Assembly (NCBI RefSeq): GCF_900605015.1
Contig: NZ_LR027574.1
Coordinates: forward strand, 290,076 to 354,075
DNA length: 64,000 nucleotides
Source of the DNA: Olsenella sp. Marseille-P4559
Lineage (GTDB): Bacteria; Actinomycetota; Coriobacteriia; Coriobacteriales; Atopobiaceae
Direction of reading: 5' to 3'
Under the pieces are notes generated by a model, which was not told the DNA's origin, made no database searches, and saw only the letters and a program-made list of their open reading frames with translations. The translations under genes and the position numbers were made by a program. Position 1 is the stretch's first letter. Each line of letters starts with the position of its first letter. Positions 31,300 to 41,300 of the stretch are shown here, piece by piece.

Positions 31300-33510
31300 A
31301 TGGGTGTCCCGCATCCGTCACCCGCAGCCGGTACTCCGAGCGTCGGGGCGGCTGCGGGACGCGTCGATAGGACGCTTGCCCTCACGGACGGCGTCTCGCG
31401 CCTGCGCTATGTCTCGTCGAGGGGCGCGTCATCGCGCCTCGACGCGCTGGAGCGCCTCGGCATCCACCGGGTGCGCGACCTCTTTCTCCATGTGCCACAC
31501 CGCTATGTGGACTACTCCCACGTGGTGCCCATAAGCCATGCCGACCTCGGCAGCGAGGTGACAGTCGTGGGTACCGTCGACAAGGTCGAGCTCAAGCGGC
31601 CTCGTCCGCGTCTCACGGTGGTCGAGCTCTTCGTGGTTGACCAGACCGGCGTGCTCTCGGCAAGCTTTTTTGGCCAGCCATGGCTGGCTGAGCAGGTCAG
31701 GCGTGGCAACAAGATCGCGCTTTCCGGCAAGGTGGACTTCGCCTACGGCTTCAAGCAGATGCGTGCGCCCTTCCACGAGGTCCTGGAGCCAAACGCCAAC
31801 GCCTCAAGCTATCGCCGGGTGCTGCCCGTGCATTCCGTGGGGGAGGGGATTACCACCTCATGGATGCGCCGCATCGTCTCGTGCGCGCTTGCCGACGTGG
31901 GCGACGTGGCAGATTGGATGCCCGCGACGCTTGTGGAGCGCCATGGGCTCATGACGCTTGCGCGCGCCGTCCGCGAGGTCCACTTCCCACAGAGCCTCGC
32001 CACGGCGGAGGAGGGGCGCCGGCGCCTTGCCTTTGATGAGCTCCTCTGCCTTCAGGTGGCCCTTCTCAGCCGTCAGGCCATCGAGCTGGGGGACGTGCGC
32101 GCAACCACGCATGCAAGCTCGGGGCCGCACATGGACGCCCTTCTCGCCGCGCTGCCCTTCTCGCTCACCGACGAGCAGCGCCACGCCGCAGATCAGATTC
32201 TTGCCGACATGGCCGCTCCCCGCGTCATGAACCGCCTGCTTTTGGGCGACGTGGGCACGGGCAAGACGGCCGTGGCCGCCGTGGCCCTGGCAGCCGTGGC
32301 AGACACCGGGACCCAGGGCGCTGTCATGGCACCCACCTCGGTTCTTGCGCGGCAGTATGCCGAGAAGCTCGGGCCCATTCTCGATGCGGCGGGCATCACG
32401 TGGGCGCTCGTCACGGGTGCGACCCCGTCCGCCGAGCGTGCCGAGGCAGCCCGCCGCACGGCCGCGGGCGAGCTCTGCGTGACCTTTGGCACCACCGCCC
32501 TGCTCTCCGATGACATCGCGTTTGCCCGTCTCACGTTTGTGGTCGTCGACGAGCAGCACCGCTTTGGCGTGGACCAGCGTGCGTCGCTGCGTCGCAAGGG
32601 TGCGGGGGCAGACCTTCTCGCCATGACGGCAACGCCCATCCCACGCACGCTTGCGCTCTCGATCTACGGCGACGTCTCGCTGTCCTGCATCCGCAATCGT
32701 CCAAGAGCCACGGCCGGTGTCACCACGCGCATCGTCACGCCCGAGAACCTCGACCTCGCCTACGGCTCCATTCGCAGCGCCGTCGAGGCGGGCCACCAGG
32801 CCTATGTGATCTGTCCCCTGGTAGACGACGCCGACTCAGGTGACGGCCTGGGAAGCGACCTCGACGACGTTCCGGAGTCGCAGCGCAGCAAGGGCACTCG
32901 CGTGCGCTCTGCCACCTCGACTCTGGCCGAGCTCTCCGAGCGGGTCTTTCCAGACCTCGCATGCGCCCTGCTCACCGGTCGCATGTCTGCTGCCGACAAG
33001 GACGCCGTCATGGAGGAGTTCCGTGCGGGCAGGGTGGATGTCCTGGTGGCCACAACGGTGGTTGAGGTCGGCGTCGACGTGCCCAACGCAACGGTCATGC
33101 TCATACACGACGCGGACCGTTTTGGTCTGGCGACCCTGCACCAGCTGCGTGGTCGCGTGGGGCGCGGCGACTGGCCGGGCGAGGTCTGGCTCTCCTGTGC
33201 CGCGAAGCAGGGGACACCGGCCCGCAAGCGGCTCTCGGCCCTTGAGAGCACGGCAGACGGCTTTGAGCTGGCGCGTCTCGACCTCAAGCTGCGGCGCGAG
33301 GGCGAGGTCCTGGGGTATCGCCAGCATGGCGGCATCACGCTGCGTGTGAGTGACCTTGCGGTGGACGAGGACCTCGTGGTTGCGGCCCACGAGGACGCGC
33401 AAGAGATCTTCGCCAAGGACCCCTCTCTTTCCGGCCCCGAGCTTCGCCCCATGGCGCTCGAGGCAAGGGACCGCTTTGGCGTCTACTTTGAGGAGCTGGA
33501 CAAGGCATGA
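31300..33510 (+). CDS. recG: ATP-dependent DNA helicase RecG
   Basis: 736 residues; branch-migration helicase for stalled forks and recombination intermediates. The wedge OB domain covers about 75-170 (VVGTVDKVELKRPRPRLTVVELFVVDQTG). The helicase has Walker A GDVGTGKT near 316-323, DEQHRFG near 417-423, SATP-like TATPIPRTLAL and QLRGRVGRG. A Gln-Ser/Asp-rich stretch near 505-530 is a short insertion. ATG 31300 lies 6 bp after fakA without a strong ribosome site, implying coupling; a downstream start is possible. It overlaps rsmD by 4 bp. Confidence 0.95.
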   Translation: MGVPHPSPAAGTPSVGAAAGRVDRTLALTDGVSRLRYVSSRGASSRLDALERLGIHRVRDLFLHVPHRYVDYSHVVPISHADLGSEVTVVGTVDKVELKRPRPRLTVVELFVVDQTGVLSASFFGQPWLAEQVRRGNKIALSGKVDFAYGFKQMRAPFHEVLEPNANASSYRRVLPVHSVGEGITTSWMRRIVSCALADVGDVADWMPATLVERHGLMTLARAVREVHFPQSLATAEEGRRRLAFDELLCLQVALLSRQAIELGDVRATTHASSGPHMDALLAALPFSLTDEQRHAADQILADMAAPRVMNRLLLGDVGTGKTAVAAVALAAVADTGTQGAVMAPTSVLARQYAEKLGPILDAAGITWALVTGATPSAERAEAARRTAAGELCVTFGTTALLSDDIAFARLTFVVVDEQHRFGVDQRASLRRKGAGADLLAMTATPIPRTLALSIYGDVSLSCIRNRPRATAGVTTRIVTPENLDLAYGSIRSAVEAGHQAYVICPLVDDADSGDGLGSDLDDVPESQRSKGTRVRSATSTLAELSERVFPDLACALLTGRMSAADKDAVMEEFRAGRVDVLVATTVVEVGVDVPNATVMLIHDADRFGLATLHQLRGRVGRGDWPGEVWLSCAAKQGTPARKRLSALESTADGFELARLDLKLRREGEVLGYRQHGGITLRVSDLAVDEDLVVAAHEDAQEIFAKDPSLSGPELRPMALEARDRFGVYFEELDKA

Positions 33511-34091
33511 GGGTTGTTGGTGGCAAGTGGGGCGGAAGGTCCCTGGAGTCTCCCGATGGGCGTGGTGTCACCCGTCCCACGACGGACCGCACACGCGAGG
33601 CCATGGCGTCGATGATTCTCTCGGCACGTGGGCTTGACCTTGGTGGTGCCTCGGTGCTCGATGCCTTTGCAGGCTCGGGTGCCATGGGGATCGAGCTCCT
33701 CTCGCGCGGCGCCGCGCACTGCACCTTCATCGACCAGGATTCACGCGCCGTAGCCCGGGTGCGCCGCAATCTGGGACTGGTTGGTGCCGAGAAGGACGTG
33801 TTCGCCGTTCTCCGTGGCGATGCCTGTCAGCTCGCCGAGAGGGGACGCATTGCCGGAGCACCTTTTGACGTGGTGTTTCTCGATCCGCCCTATGCCCTTT
33901 CGGTGGCCCTTGTGAGTGATATGCTCAAGCATCTCTCTGCGCATGGCGCGCTCTCCCCTGGGGCAATCGTGGTCCACGAGCGCTCCGCCGAGGCCCCAGG
34001 GCTTGACGTGGCGGGGCTTGCCCCCGTGCGAACCAATCGTCACGGCATCACCTGCGTGGACCTCCTCGAGAAAGGATCGGACGTTGGCTAG
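33507..34091 (+). CDS. rsmD: 16S rRNA (guanine-966-N2)-methyltransferase
   Basis: 194-residue RsmD-family enzyme: MRVVGGKWGGRSL, RPTTDRTREAM, SAM site LDAFAGSGAMGIELLSRGA and the catalytic DPPY (FLDPPYAL near 132). ATGA overlap with recG. Followed with overlap by coaD, the usual rsmD-coaD pairing. Confidence 0.95.
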   Translation: MRVVGGKWGGRSLESPDGRGVTRPTTDRTREAMASMILSARGLDLGGASVLDAFAGSGAMGIELLSRGAAHCTFIDQDSRAVARVRRNLGLVGAEKDVFAVLRGDACQLAERGRIAGAPFDVVFLDPPYALSVALVSDMLKHLSAHGALSPGAIVVHERSAEAPGLDVAGLAPVRTNRHGITCVDLLEKGSDVG

Positions 34092-34593
34092 CAATCTCTG
34101 CACGCATGTGGTGGTGCCTGGCACCTTTGACCCGGTGACCCTGGGCCACATGGACGTCATTCGCCGTGCCCGAAAGCTCTTCCCGCGGGTCACGGTTGCC
34201 GTAGCGGAGTCGCGGCACAAGCGTGACACCGGCACCGAGTTCACGCTCGAGGAGCGCGTTGACATGCTCAAGGGCGCCCTTCTCGACGACGGGATGGAAG
34301 ACGGTGTCGAAGTGGTGCCATTCTGTGGGCTGCTCGTTGATTTTTGCAAGAAGCAGGGCGCGGGTGGCGTGGTCAAGGGCCTGCGCGCCACCACCGACTT
34401 TGAGTACGAGCTGCAGCAGGCCGACCTCAACACCTACATGGCACCCGACCTCGAGTCCATCTTCGTCATGTCAAATCCCCAGTACGGCTATGTCTCCTCC
34501 TCTGTCGTGCGCGAGATCGCGGCCATGGGGGGAGACGTTGACTTCCTCGTTCCGCCCAACGTTGCCGTGTGCCTCCGTGCGCACTATGCGTGA
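34084..34593 (+). CDS. coaD: Phosphopantetheine adenylyltransferase
   Basis: 169 residues; makes dephospho-CoA from 4'-phosphopantetheine and ATP. Family motifs are GTFDPVTLGHMDVI at 13-26 (the T/HxGH nucleotidyl-transfer site), LVDFCKKQGAGGVVKGLRATTDFEYELQQ and YVSSSVVREIA. The start is taken as TTG 34084, because GAGAAAGGA lies 7 bases upstream and no in-frame ATG exists before the conserved N-terminus; GTG 34108 is an alternative. Overlaps rsmD by 8 bp. Confidence 0.94.
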   Translation: MASNLCTHVVVPGTFDPVTLGHMDVIRRARKLFPRVTVAVAESRHKRDTGTEFTLEERVDMLKGALLDDGMEDGVEVVPFCGLLVDFCKKQGAGGVVKGLRATTDFEYELQQADLNTYMAPDLESIFVMSNPQYGYVSSSVVREIAAMGGDVDFLVPPNVAVCLRAHYA

Positions 34594-34605
34594 GCTTTAG
34601 CTCCT

Positions 34606-34636
34606 TTGAGGACTTGAGGCTCTTTTCTGCTACCAT
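34606..34636 (+). promoter_or_regulatory. Candidate promoter of the sepIVA-ffh run
   Basis: TTGAGG at 34606-34611 and TACCAT at 34631-34636, 19 bp apart, with TGC before the -10. Moderate match. Confidence 0.4.
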
Positions 34637-34707
34637 CAAAGTGATATGCCCCTTGGGCAGCGCACGGGCATGCCCGAGCAGTGGCCCGTATTTGAAAGGA
34701 GACCTGG

Positions 34708-35205
34708 ATGCAGCCGGGTGAGGAAATAGAGAGCCTGGTCGACGAGCTCGAGCAGCTAGTGAACGAGGCGAAGTCCCCGCTTACCGGCGGCGGTCAGAAG
34801 AAGATCGTCGACTCGCAGGATGTGTACGAGATTCTCGACGAGATTCGCAGGGTCTTCCCGCAGGAGTTTCAGGATGCCCGTCGCATCCTGAAGGAGGAGC
34901 AGGAGACGCTCGACCGTGCCCAGCAGCAGGCCGACAGCATCATCGCTGACGCCCAGCAGCAGGCCATGATCCTCGCCGGCGACCAGGAGGTCGTGCGTCT
35001 GGCCCAGCAGCAGGCCGACAGCATCAAGGACCAGGCCGCCCAGTACGAGCGCGACACCCGCTACAACGCCGAGGAGTACGCGGACACCGTCCTCGCGCAT
35101 CTCGAGGAGAACCTCAAGTCGCTTACCAACTCGGTCTCCCGCGTTCGCCAGACGCTCGACGAGAACTCCGGCCCGCGCAACACGTCGAACAACGTCCCCT
35201 GGTAA
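34708..35205 (+). CDS. DivIVA-like coiled-coil protein, probable SepIVA homologue
   Basis: 165 residues, mostly coiled coil: about 10-30, then EILDEIRRVFPQEFQDARRILKEEQETLDRAQQQADSII-like heptads from 42 to 110, with two QQQADSI blocks (about 73-79 and 95-101) and a Gln/Ala-rich face. The order coiled-coil / DUF177 / ... / rnc / smc / ftsY / ffh matches the mycobacterial region around SepIVA (MSMEG_2416), a DivIVA-like protein needed for septum formation. Orthology rests on synteny and coiled-coil character, not on a search. ATG 34708 follows AAAGGAGA. Confidence 0.65.
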   Translation: MQPGEEIESLVDELEQLVNEAKSPLTGGGQKKIVDSQDVYEILDEIRRVFPQEFQDARRILKEEQETLDRAQQQADSIIADAQQQAMILAGDQEVVRLAQQQADSIKDQAAQYERDTRYNAEEYADTVLAHLEENLKSLTNSVSRVRQTLDENSGPRNTSNNVPW

Positions 35206-35210
35206 GCGTC

Positions 35211-35843
35211 ATGCAGCCAGTCGTCTTTGCGCTTGACGCACGCCTTGGCGAGGCAGGGGACACTCTGCCCCTCAAGGGTCACCTCGACGAGAGGTCCTAC
35301 TCGCTGGGCGAGCGTGACTTCTCGCTTCCCGAGGGCATCGACTACGACCTCATGCTCACCAACGCCGGCGAGGGCATTCTCGCCACCGGCATTCTCACGG
35401 CACATGTGGTTGGCCCGTGCGATCGCTGCCTGAGCGATGCGGAGTTTGACGTGAGCGGCGAGGTCGACGAGTACTACCTCTTCGAGGAGCCCGAGGATAT
35501 GGGTGGTGGTGACGATGAGGACGAAATAGACTTCTCTCTTGTCTCGGCAGACAGCACCATCGACCTCTCTGGCGCGCTTCTCTCGGCCCTTGTCATGGAG
35601 ACGCCCTTCGTGGTGCTGTGCCGCCCGGACTGCAGGGGTCTTTGCTCCGTCTGCGGCGCCAACCTCAACGAGGAGGGCTGCGGGCACGCCGCCCAGATGG
35701 AGGAGGAGCGCCTGAAGTCCAGTCCCTTTGCGGTTCTCGCCTCACTCGATTTGGGCCATGAGAAGCATGACCAGGACGTCGTGCCGGAGGCCGGGGGTCA
35801 GCTCCAGAACGCTCCCCAAGGCGGCGCGTCTCACGCAGAGTGA
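35211..35843 (+). CDS. DUF177 (YceD-family) protein
   Basis: 210-residue YceD/DUF177 protein. The family patch VVGPCDRCLSDAEFDVSGEVDEYYLF and a later CRPDCRGLCSVCGANLNEEGCGH give a cysteine-rich metal-site-like arrangement. DUF177 genes are almost always next to rpmF; in some organisms the protein is implicated in 23S rRNA accumulation. It follows the coiled-coil gene by 5 bp. The acidic stretch PEDMGGGDDEDEIDF (about 95-110) is low complexity. Confidence 0.9.
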   Translation: MQPVVFALDARLGEAGDTLPLKGHLDERSYSLGERDFSLPEGIDYDLMLTNAGEGILATGILTAHVVGPCDRCLSDAEFDVSGEVDEYYLFEEPEDMGGGDDEDEIDFSLVSADSTIDLSGALLSALVMETPFVVLCRPDCRGLCSVCGANLNEEGCGHAAQMEEERLKSSPFAVLASLDLGHEKHDQDVVPEAGGQLQNAPQGGASHAE

Positions 35844-35879
35844 AGATATTGCCACAACTAGCGCATGTGCCGTATTGCG

Positions 35880-35888
35880 TGGTATAGT
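35880..35888 (+). promoter_or_regulatory. Candidate rpmF promoter (extended -10)
   Basis: TGG followed by TATAGT at 35883-35888, 77 bp before rpmF; no clear -35. Confidence 0.4.
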
Positions 35889-35964
35889 CATCGGCGCATG
35901 ATTTTTGGTCAAGTTGCCCCGCGTCTCCACGAGGGGCGCGGCGTAAGAGCAAGAGAGGTTCAAG

Positions 35965-36144
35965 ATGGCAGTTCCTAAGCAGAAAAAGGGCCGTGCAGCC
36001 ACGCACACCCGTCGTTCGGCCAACAGCAAGGTCGCCACTCCGGCCCGGTCCGTGTGCCCGCGTTGCGGTGCCCCCAAGCTGCCGCACCACGTGTGCCCTA
36101 ACTGCGGCTACTATAAGGACCGCGAGGTCGTTGTCACCGAGTAG
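35965..36144 (+). CDS. rpmF: 50S ribosomal protein L32
   Basis: 59 residues MAVPKQKKGRA..., with CPRC (31-34) and CPNCGYYKDREVV (44-56) forming the zinc ribbon. Short gene between DUF177 and plsX, its usual place. ATG 35965 follows AGAGAGG. Confidence 0.97.
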   Translation: MAVPKQKKGRAATHTRRSANSKVATPARSVCPRCGAPKLPHHVCPNCGYYKDREVVVTE

Positions 36145-36166
36145 CCTCATACCAGCAACATGGCCT

Positions 36167-36203
36167 GGGAGGTCGGTCCCTTCTGGGGTCGGCCTCCTTT
36201 TTT
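36167..36203 (+). terminator. Intrinsic terminator after rpmF
   Basis: GGAGG (36168-36172) pairs with CCTCC (36193-36197), with partial inner pairing, followed by six T (36198-36203). It separates rpmF from plsX, so lipid genes may be partly uncoupled from ribosomal protein output. Confidence 0.65.
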
Positions 36204-36244
36204 AGTCGCGCACGCGAGTGCCTCGTTGCGACCTTGGAGGATGC

Positions 36245-37234
36245 ATGACCACAATTTGCGTTGATGTCATGGGATCGGATCGGGAACCCTCCGTGCTGCT
36301 CGAGGGCGTTTCCATGGCGCTCGAGCGCGATCCCGAGCTTAAGGTTCTCGTAGTAGGCGATGCCGTGGTGGTTGAGCCCTTCGCCCGTGACCACGAGCGT
36401 ACGAGTGCCCTTGTGACCACTGGGGTCATTGGCATGGACGAGCACCCTGCAAACGCGGTGCGCAAGAAAAAGGACGCAAGCATCGTGCGCGCGGCCGCTG
36501 CGGTTCGCGCGGGCGAGGCAGACGGCCTCTTCTCGGCTGGTTCCACAGGTGCGGTGCTCACGGCAGCCACCTTCGGCATTGGCCGCATCAAGGGCATCCG
36601 CAGGCCTGCGCTCACCCTTGCCATCCCCGGCGTCACGGGCAAGAAGACGGTGTTTCTCGACTGTGGTGCCAACGCCGACGTCCATCCAGACACTCTCGTG
36701 CAGTTTGCGCATATGGGGTGCGCCTACGCGCAGGTGGTCCTTGGCATCGAGGAGCCGCGCGTGGCACTTCTCAGCAATGGCTCCGAGGACACCAAGGGCT
36801 CCGGGCTTGCGCTCCAGTACCACCAGGCACTCAGCGAGGGCAACTGCGGCTTTGTGGGCAACGCCGAGGGCAACGACCTCCTCGCCGGTACCTTTGATGT
36901 GATTGTTTCCGACGGCTTCACTGGAAACGTTGCCCTGAAGGCCGTCGAAGGCACAGCCAAGTTCATCATGTCGCGCGTTAAGGCTGCGACGGGCAACTCC
37001 AAGAGCGCGGCCCTGGGGGCCCTCATGCTCAAGCCTGCGCTCAGGTCCGTTGCAGGCGAACTCTCGGGCGACGAAATGGGTGGCGCCGTCCTTCTCGGCC
37101 TGCGCGCGCCCGTGGTCAAGGGTCACGGCAGCACCAGTGCCGAGGCCGTTGCCAACGGGACGTTGGCCTGTGCACGCGCTGCTCGAGGGCGGCTCTGTGA
37201 GCGCATTGCCAAGGTCTGCGAGACGGCCGAGTAA
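36245..37234 (+). CDS. plsX: Phosphate acyltransferase PlsX
   Basis: 329 residues; makes acyl-phosphate from acyl-ACP for phospholipid synthesis. Family features: ICVDVMGSDREP near 4-15, SAGSTGAVLTAA, ALLSNGSEDTKGSG, and FDVIVSDGFTGNVALKAVEG. ATG 36245 follows GGAGG with only 4 bases between. Acyl carrier protein is encoded next. Confidence 0.95.
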   Translation: MTTICVDVMGSDREPSVLLEGVSMALERDPELKVLVVGDAVVVEPFARDHERTSALVTTGVIGMDEHPANAVRKKKDASIVRAAAAVRAGEADGLFSAGSTGAVLTAATFGIGRIKGIRRPALTLAIPGVTGKKTVFLDCGANADVHPDTLVQFAHMGCAYAQVVLGIEEPRVALLSNGSEDTKGSGLALQYHQALSEGNCGFVGNAEGNDLLAGTFDVIVSDGFTGNVALKAVEGTAKFIMSRVKAATGNSKSAALGALMLKPALRSVAGELSGDEMGGAVLLGLRAPVVKGHGSTSAEAVANGTLACARAARGRLCERIAKVCETAE

Positions 37235-37311
37235 CGGGTACCATATGCTTCGTGCGCATGGCGGCTTCGTCTTGCGCACGAGCCATCCATTCAATCCGCA
37301 AGGAGGAACCT

Positions 37312-37551
37312 ATGGACCATGACGCCATTCTCGAGAAGGTTACCTCGGTCGTGAACGAGACCCTCGAGGTCCCCTCGGGCGTGAAGCTCACTGAAGGGAC
37401 CGCCTTCAAGGACCTCGGCGCAGACTCGTTTGACCTTCTCGAGCTGGTCACCGCCCTCGAAGACGAGTTTGACCTCACCTTTGACGACGAGGCCCTCGAG
37501 AAGATCGCCACCGTGGGCGACGCCGCGAACGCCATCGAGGCCGCTCAGTAG
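37312..37551 (+). CDS. acpP: Acyl carrier protein
   Basis: 79 residues, acidic. The phosphopantetheine site is Ser39 in LGADSFDLLELV; the common DSL is DSF here, a tolerated change. ATG 37312 has AAGGAGG upstream at good spacing. Placed between plsX and rnc as in many bacteria. Confidence 0.96.
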   Translation: MDHDAILEKVTSVVNETLEVPSGVKLTEGTAFKDLGADSFDLLELVTALEDEFDLTFDDEALEKIATVGDAANAIEAAQ

Positions 37552-37573
37552 GCAAGCAGGGGAGTTCTCTCAT

Positions 37574-38326
37574 TTGGACACGCATGAACAGATCAGTGAG
37601 GTGGAGCGCATCTGCGGTCACCACTTCACCGACAAAAGGCTCATAACGTCTGCCATCACCCATCCTTCGGCGGTGGAGGGCAAGCCCGTCTCGGCTTCGT
37701 ATGAGAGGCTCGAGTTCTTGGGTGACTCCATCCTCGGCGCCATCGTTGCCACGGAGCTCTTCGAGCGCTTTCCTGCGCTCGACGAAGGGGCCCTTACCAG
37801 ACTCAAGATCTCGCTCGTCTCTGGCGAGACGCTCTCCGAGATCTCGGGTGACCTGGGCATCGCTCCGCTCATCATTGTGGGCGAGTCCGAGAAAGGCACG
37901 CATGCTCGCGGCATGCACTCCGCCCTGGAGAACGTCTACGAGTCCATCGTGGGTGCCCTGTACCTGGATGCCGGCTATGAGGATACCAGGGCATTCGTTC
38001 TGCGCACGCTCTCCTCGCACGTTACGCCCGAGCTTGTCGACAAGCTCTCCGAGCGGCCCATCAACCCCAAGTCTCGCCTTCAGGAGATTACGCAGCGCGA
38101 TCTTCGCCTTGCCCCCGAGTACAAGCTTGTGGGCGAGAAGGGGCCCGCCCATGACCCCACCTTTACCTCGGTCGTGCTGGTCGACGGCAAGCGCGTGGGC
38201 AGGGGCTCCGGCCCGTCCAAGAAGAGTTCCGAGAACGCGGCCGCTGCAGATGCCCTCGAGCGCATGGGGCAGGGCGGCGACCCTGGCGCAGATGCCAGCG
38301 CCCCTGGCGACACGACCGGGTACTAG
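37574..38326 (+). CDS. rnc: Ribonuclease III
   Basis: 250 residues; cuts double-stranded RNA in rRNA and mRNA processing. Signature ERLEFLGDSILG at 44-55, catalytic DAGYED region near 136, and a C-terminal dsRNA-binding domain from about 163 with SSENAAAADALERM. Start TTG 37574 with GGGGAG 9 bases upstream; no ATG is available before the conserved N-terminus. Confidence 0.95.
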   Translation: MDTHEQISEVERICGHHFTDKRLITSAITHPSAVEGKPVSASYERLEFLGDSILGAIVATELFERFPALDEGALTRLKISLVSGETLSEISGDLGIAPLIIVGESEKGTHARGMHSALENVYESIVGALYLDAGYEDTRAFVLRTLSSHVTPELVDKLSERPINPKSRLQEITQRDLRLAPEYKLVGEKGPAHDPTFTSVVLVDGKRVGRGSGPSKKSSENAAAADALERMGQGGDPGADASAPGDTTGY

Positions 38327-38350
38327 GCACAAGAAGCGAGAGGACCACCC

Positions 38351-41300
38351 TTGTATCTGAAGTCGCTCACCCTCAAGGGCTTCAAGTCCTTCGCCGACAG
38401 GACTGCCATGACTTTTGACTCCGGTCTCAACGTGGTCGTGGGCCCCAACGGCTCGGGAAAGTCGAACGTCTCGGACGCAATTCTTTGGGTCTTGGGTGAG
38501 CAGAGCGCCAAGATGCTCCGTGGCCAGGCCATGGAAGACGTGATCTTTTCTGGTAGCTCGGCCAGGCCCGCCGTGGGCGTGGCCGAGGTCACGCTGGTGC
38601 TCGACAACTCCGACCACACGCTGCCCATCGACTTTTCCGAGGTGGGCGTCACACGCAGGATGTATCGCTCGGGCGAGTCCGAGTACCTCATCAACGGCGC
38701 ACCCGCGCGCCTCATGGACGTGCAGGATATCCTCCACGACTCGGGCTTGGGCAAGGACACCCACTCGATCATCAGCCAGGGCAAGCTCGACTCCATCCTC
38801 CAGAGCCGCCCCGAGGAGCGTCGCGAGCTCATCGAGGAGGCGGCCGACATCTCCAAGCACCGTCGCCGCAAGGAGCGAAGCCTGCGCAAGCTCTCCTCGA
38901 TGGATGACAACCTTGCGCGCGCCAAGGCGATCGAACGCGAGATAAACCGCCAGCTCAAGCCCCTCGAGCGCCAGGTCGACAAGGCCAAGCGCGCACACGA
39001 CATCACAGAGCGCCTCACTGAGCTGCGCACACGGCTTGCGGTGGACGACCTGCGCCAGCTGCAGGCATCCTACGGGACGCTTTCCGCCCGCGGCCGCGAG
39101 GCCGATGCAGCCGTAGAGCTTGCCCAGTACCGTCTGGACGAGAAGTCTGCCGAGCTCGAGAAGTACCAGTCGCTTCTCGAGCAGAAGGGCCTCTTCGTGG
39201 GCGACCTCGGCGAGCAGCGCCGCCGCATGCAAGACATCCTCGGCCGCATGGACTCGGACATGCGCCTTTTGGAGGAGAAGGGCAAGAACATGGTTTCTCG
39301 TCTCTCCGAGATGCGCATGCAGCTCTCCACCATGCGCAAGCAGCGTACGGACGTGACCGAGGAGTACGAGCGCGTGGCCGGTGACCTCTCGGATGCCCGC
39401 GTGCGCCAACGCGAGCTCGAGGAGGGCATGGACGCGCTCTCGAAGGCGTCGCGCGAGGCTGTGGCGCGCCGGCGCGAGCTAGAGGATACGCTCAGCAAGC
39501 GCCAGGCAGACGAGCGGCAGGCTAGGGCCGAGGCGGATAGGGAGACCCTCGCCTTCGCCAAGCTGGAGGACCAGATTTCGAACGCCGAAGTCGAGGATGG
39601 CATGTACAGGAGCCGCCTCGAGCAGGTGGCCGAGACCCTCGCCACGACCGAGGAGGCCCTGGCAGAGCGCAGGGAACGCAAGCAGCGCCTGGAGGCTCAG
39701 CTCGCCGGCGCCCGTGCCAGGGCAGAAGCGCTCAGCGGCACCATCGCGGAGGTCCAGGCTGCGCTCAAGCGCGCTCGCGACGAGGAGCGCTCTGCTCGCA
39801 CGAAGCTCTCGTCCTCCGAGGCGACGCTTTCGGCACTGCGCTCGGTTGATGCCAACATCGAGAAGGCAAGCCCACTAGCCGAGGCTGTCTCGAAGGGTCG
39901 TGCGGCGGGCCTTGTCGAGTGCCGCCTGGCAGACCTCATCGATGCGGACGAGGCGACGGAGTCCCTCGTCGAGCGCCTGCTCGGCGATGACCTTGCTGCC
40001 TTCGTGGTGGCAAGCGCAGCCGACGCCGGCACGCTTGCAGCGTCTGCGCTCTCGCAGGGACGGACGGAGGGCAGGGCAACCGTGGTCTTCCGCGAGGCCA
40101 TGCCTGGTGCGGGTGCGGATGATGGCGCCCCTGGCGAGCCCCTCATCGACCGCCTGCGCGTCTCTGACGCCGCACGCCCGCTGCTCTTTGCGCTGCTCGG
40201 CGATGTGAGGCTTGTGGGGAGCGTCGACGAGGCGATTCGGGCCCACCAGGCGGTGCCGGTGCTCACCTACGTCACGCACGACGGTGTGACCATGATGCCC
40301 GATGGGCGCTGCGTCATCGGCACCGCTCCTTCCACCGAGGCGGGCGCCCTCGAGCGCAAGCGCCGCATCCGCGCCCTCGAGGAAGGCATGGACGGGCTCC
40401 GGAGTGCACTTGTTGCCGCAACTCAGGAGGTCGCATCCGCCGAGGTCGCACTTGCCGAGTCCCGCGAGGGTGCGGCGTCGGCCAGGGGTGAGGTCGCGCG
40501 CCTCTCGGGAGAGCTCTCCTCCGTCACGTCTGAGATGGGCCGTCTCGATGCCCAACGCCAGCGTGCCGCAGACGAGCAGCGCCAGGTCACGCGCCAGCGC
40601 GATGCCGCCTCTGGGCGCGCTGCCGACGCCCGCTCGCACATCAAGGACCACAAGGCTGCGGCAGCTGCCGCCCGTGCCAAGGCAGAGGTGCTCTCGGCAG
40701 GCCTCAGCGACCTGCGAACGCAGCGTGACGAGGCCGTGCGGGCCCAGGGCAAGGCGTCCCACGAGCTCTCGGACGCTCGCCTCGAGCTTGCCATGGCCAA
40801 GGAGCGCGCGAGGAACCTCTCGTCTCGCGAGCGCGAGCTTGCCAACCGCAAGCATGACCTCGACGCCCGCATTGTGGCCACCGAGGGGGGCTCGCGCGCT
40901 CTCGAGGTGGTGCGCCTGCGCGTGGACCCTCTTCACGACCGCTACGATGCCATCCGTTCTCGCGCGCTTGACTGGGCAGCACGCCTCAAGGACCGAGCGT
41001 CTCTGGCAGAGGCGGACTCCGACTCCCTTAAGCGCATGATTGGCAACGCCAAGTCTGCCGTGAACGATGCCTCCGCGGAGCTCACCCGCGCCCGCGATGC
41101 GGCCTCTGCGGTCAAGGTTGACCTTGGCCGCCTGGAGGTGCAGGTCCAAAACGCCATCGAGGCCATTCAGGCAACGGGCACCGTGCTCGACGAGGCGCTT
41201 TCGCTTCCCGCGCCGGAGGATCGTGAGGCCGCCGAGCGCGAGGCGAACCAACTTGAGTCCCAGCTTGCCTCCATCGGCCCCGTGAACGAGGTCGCGATGG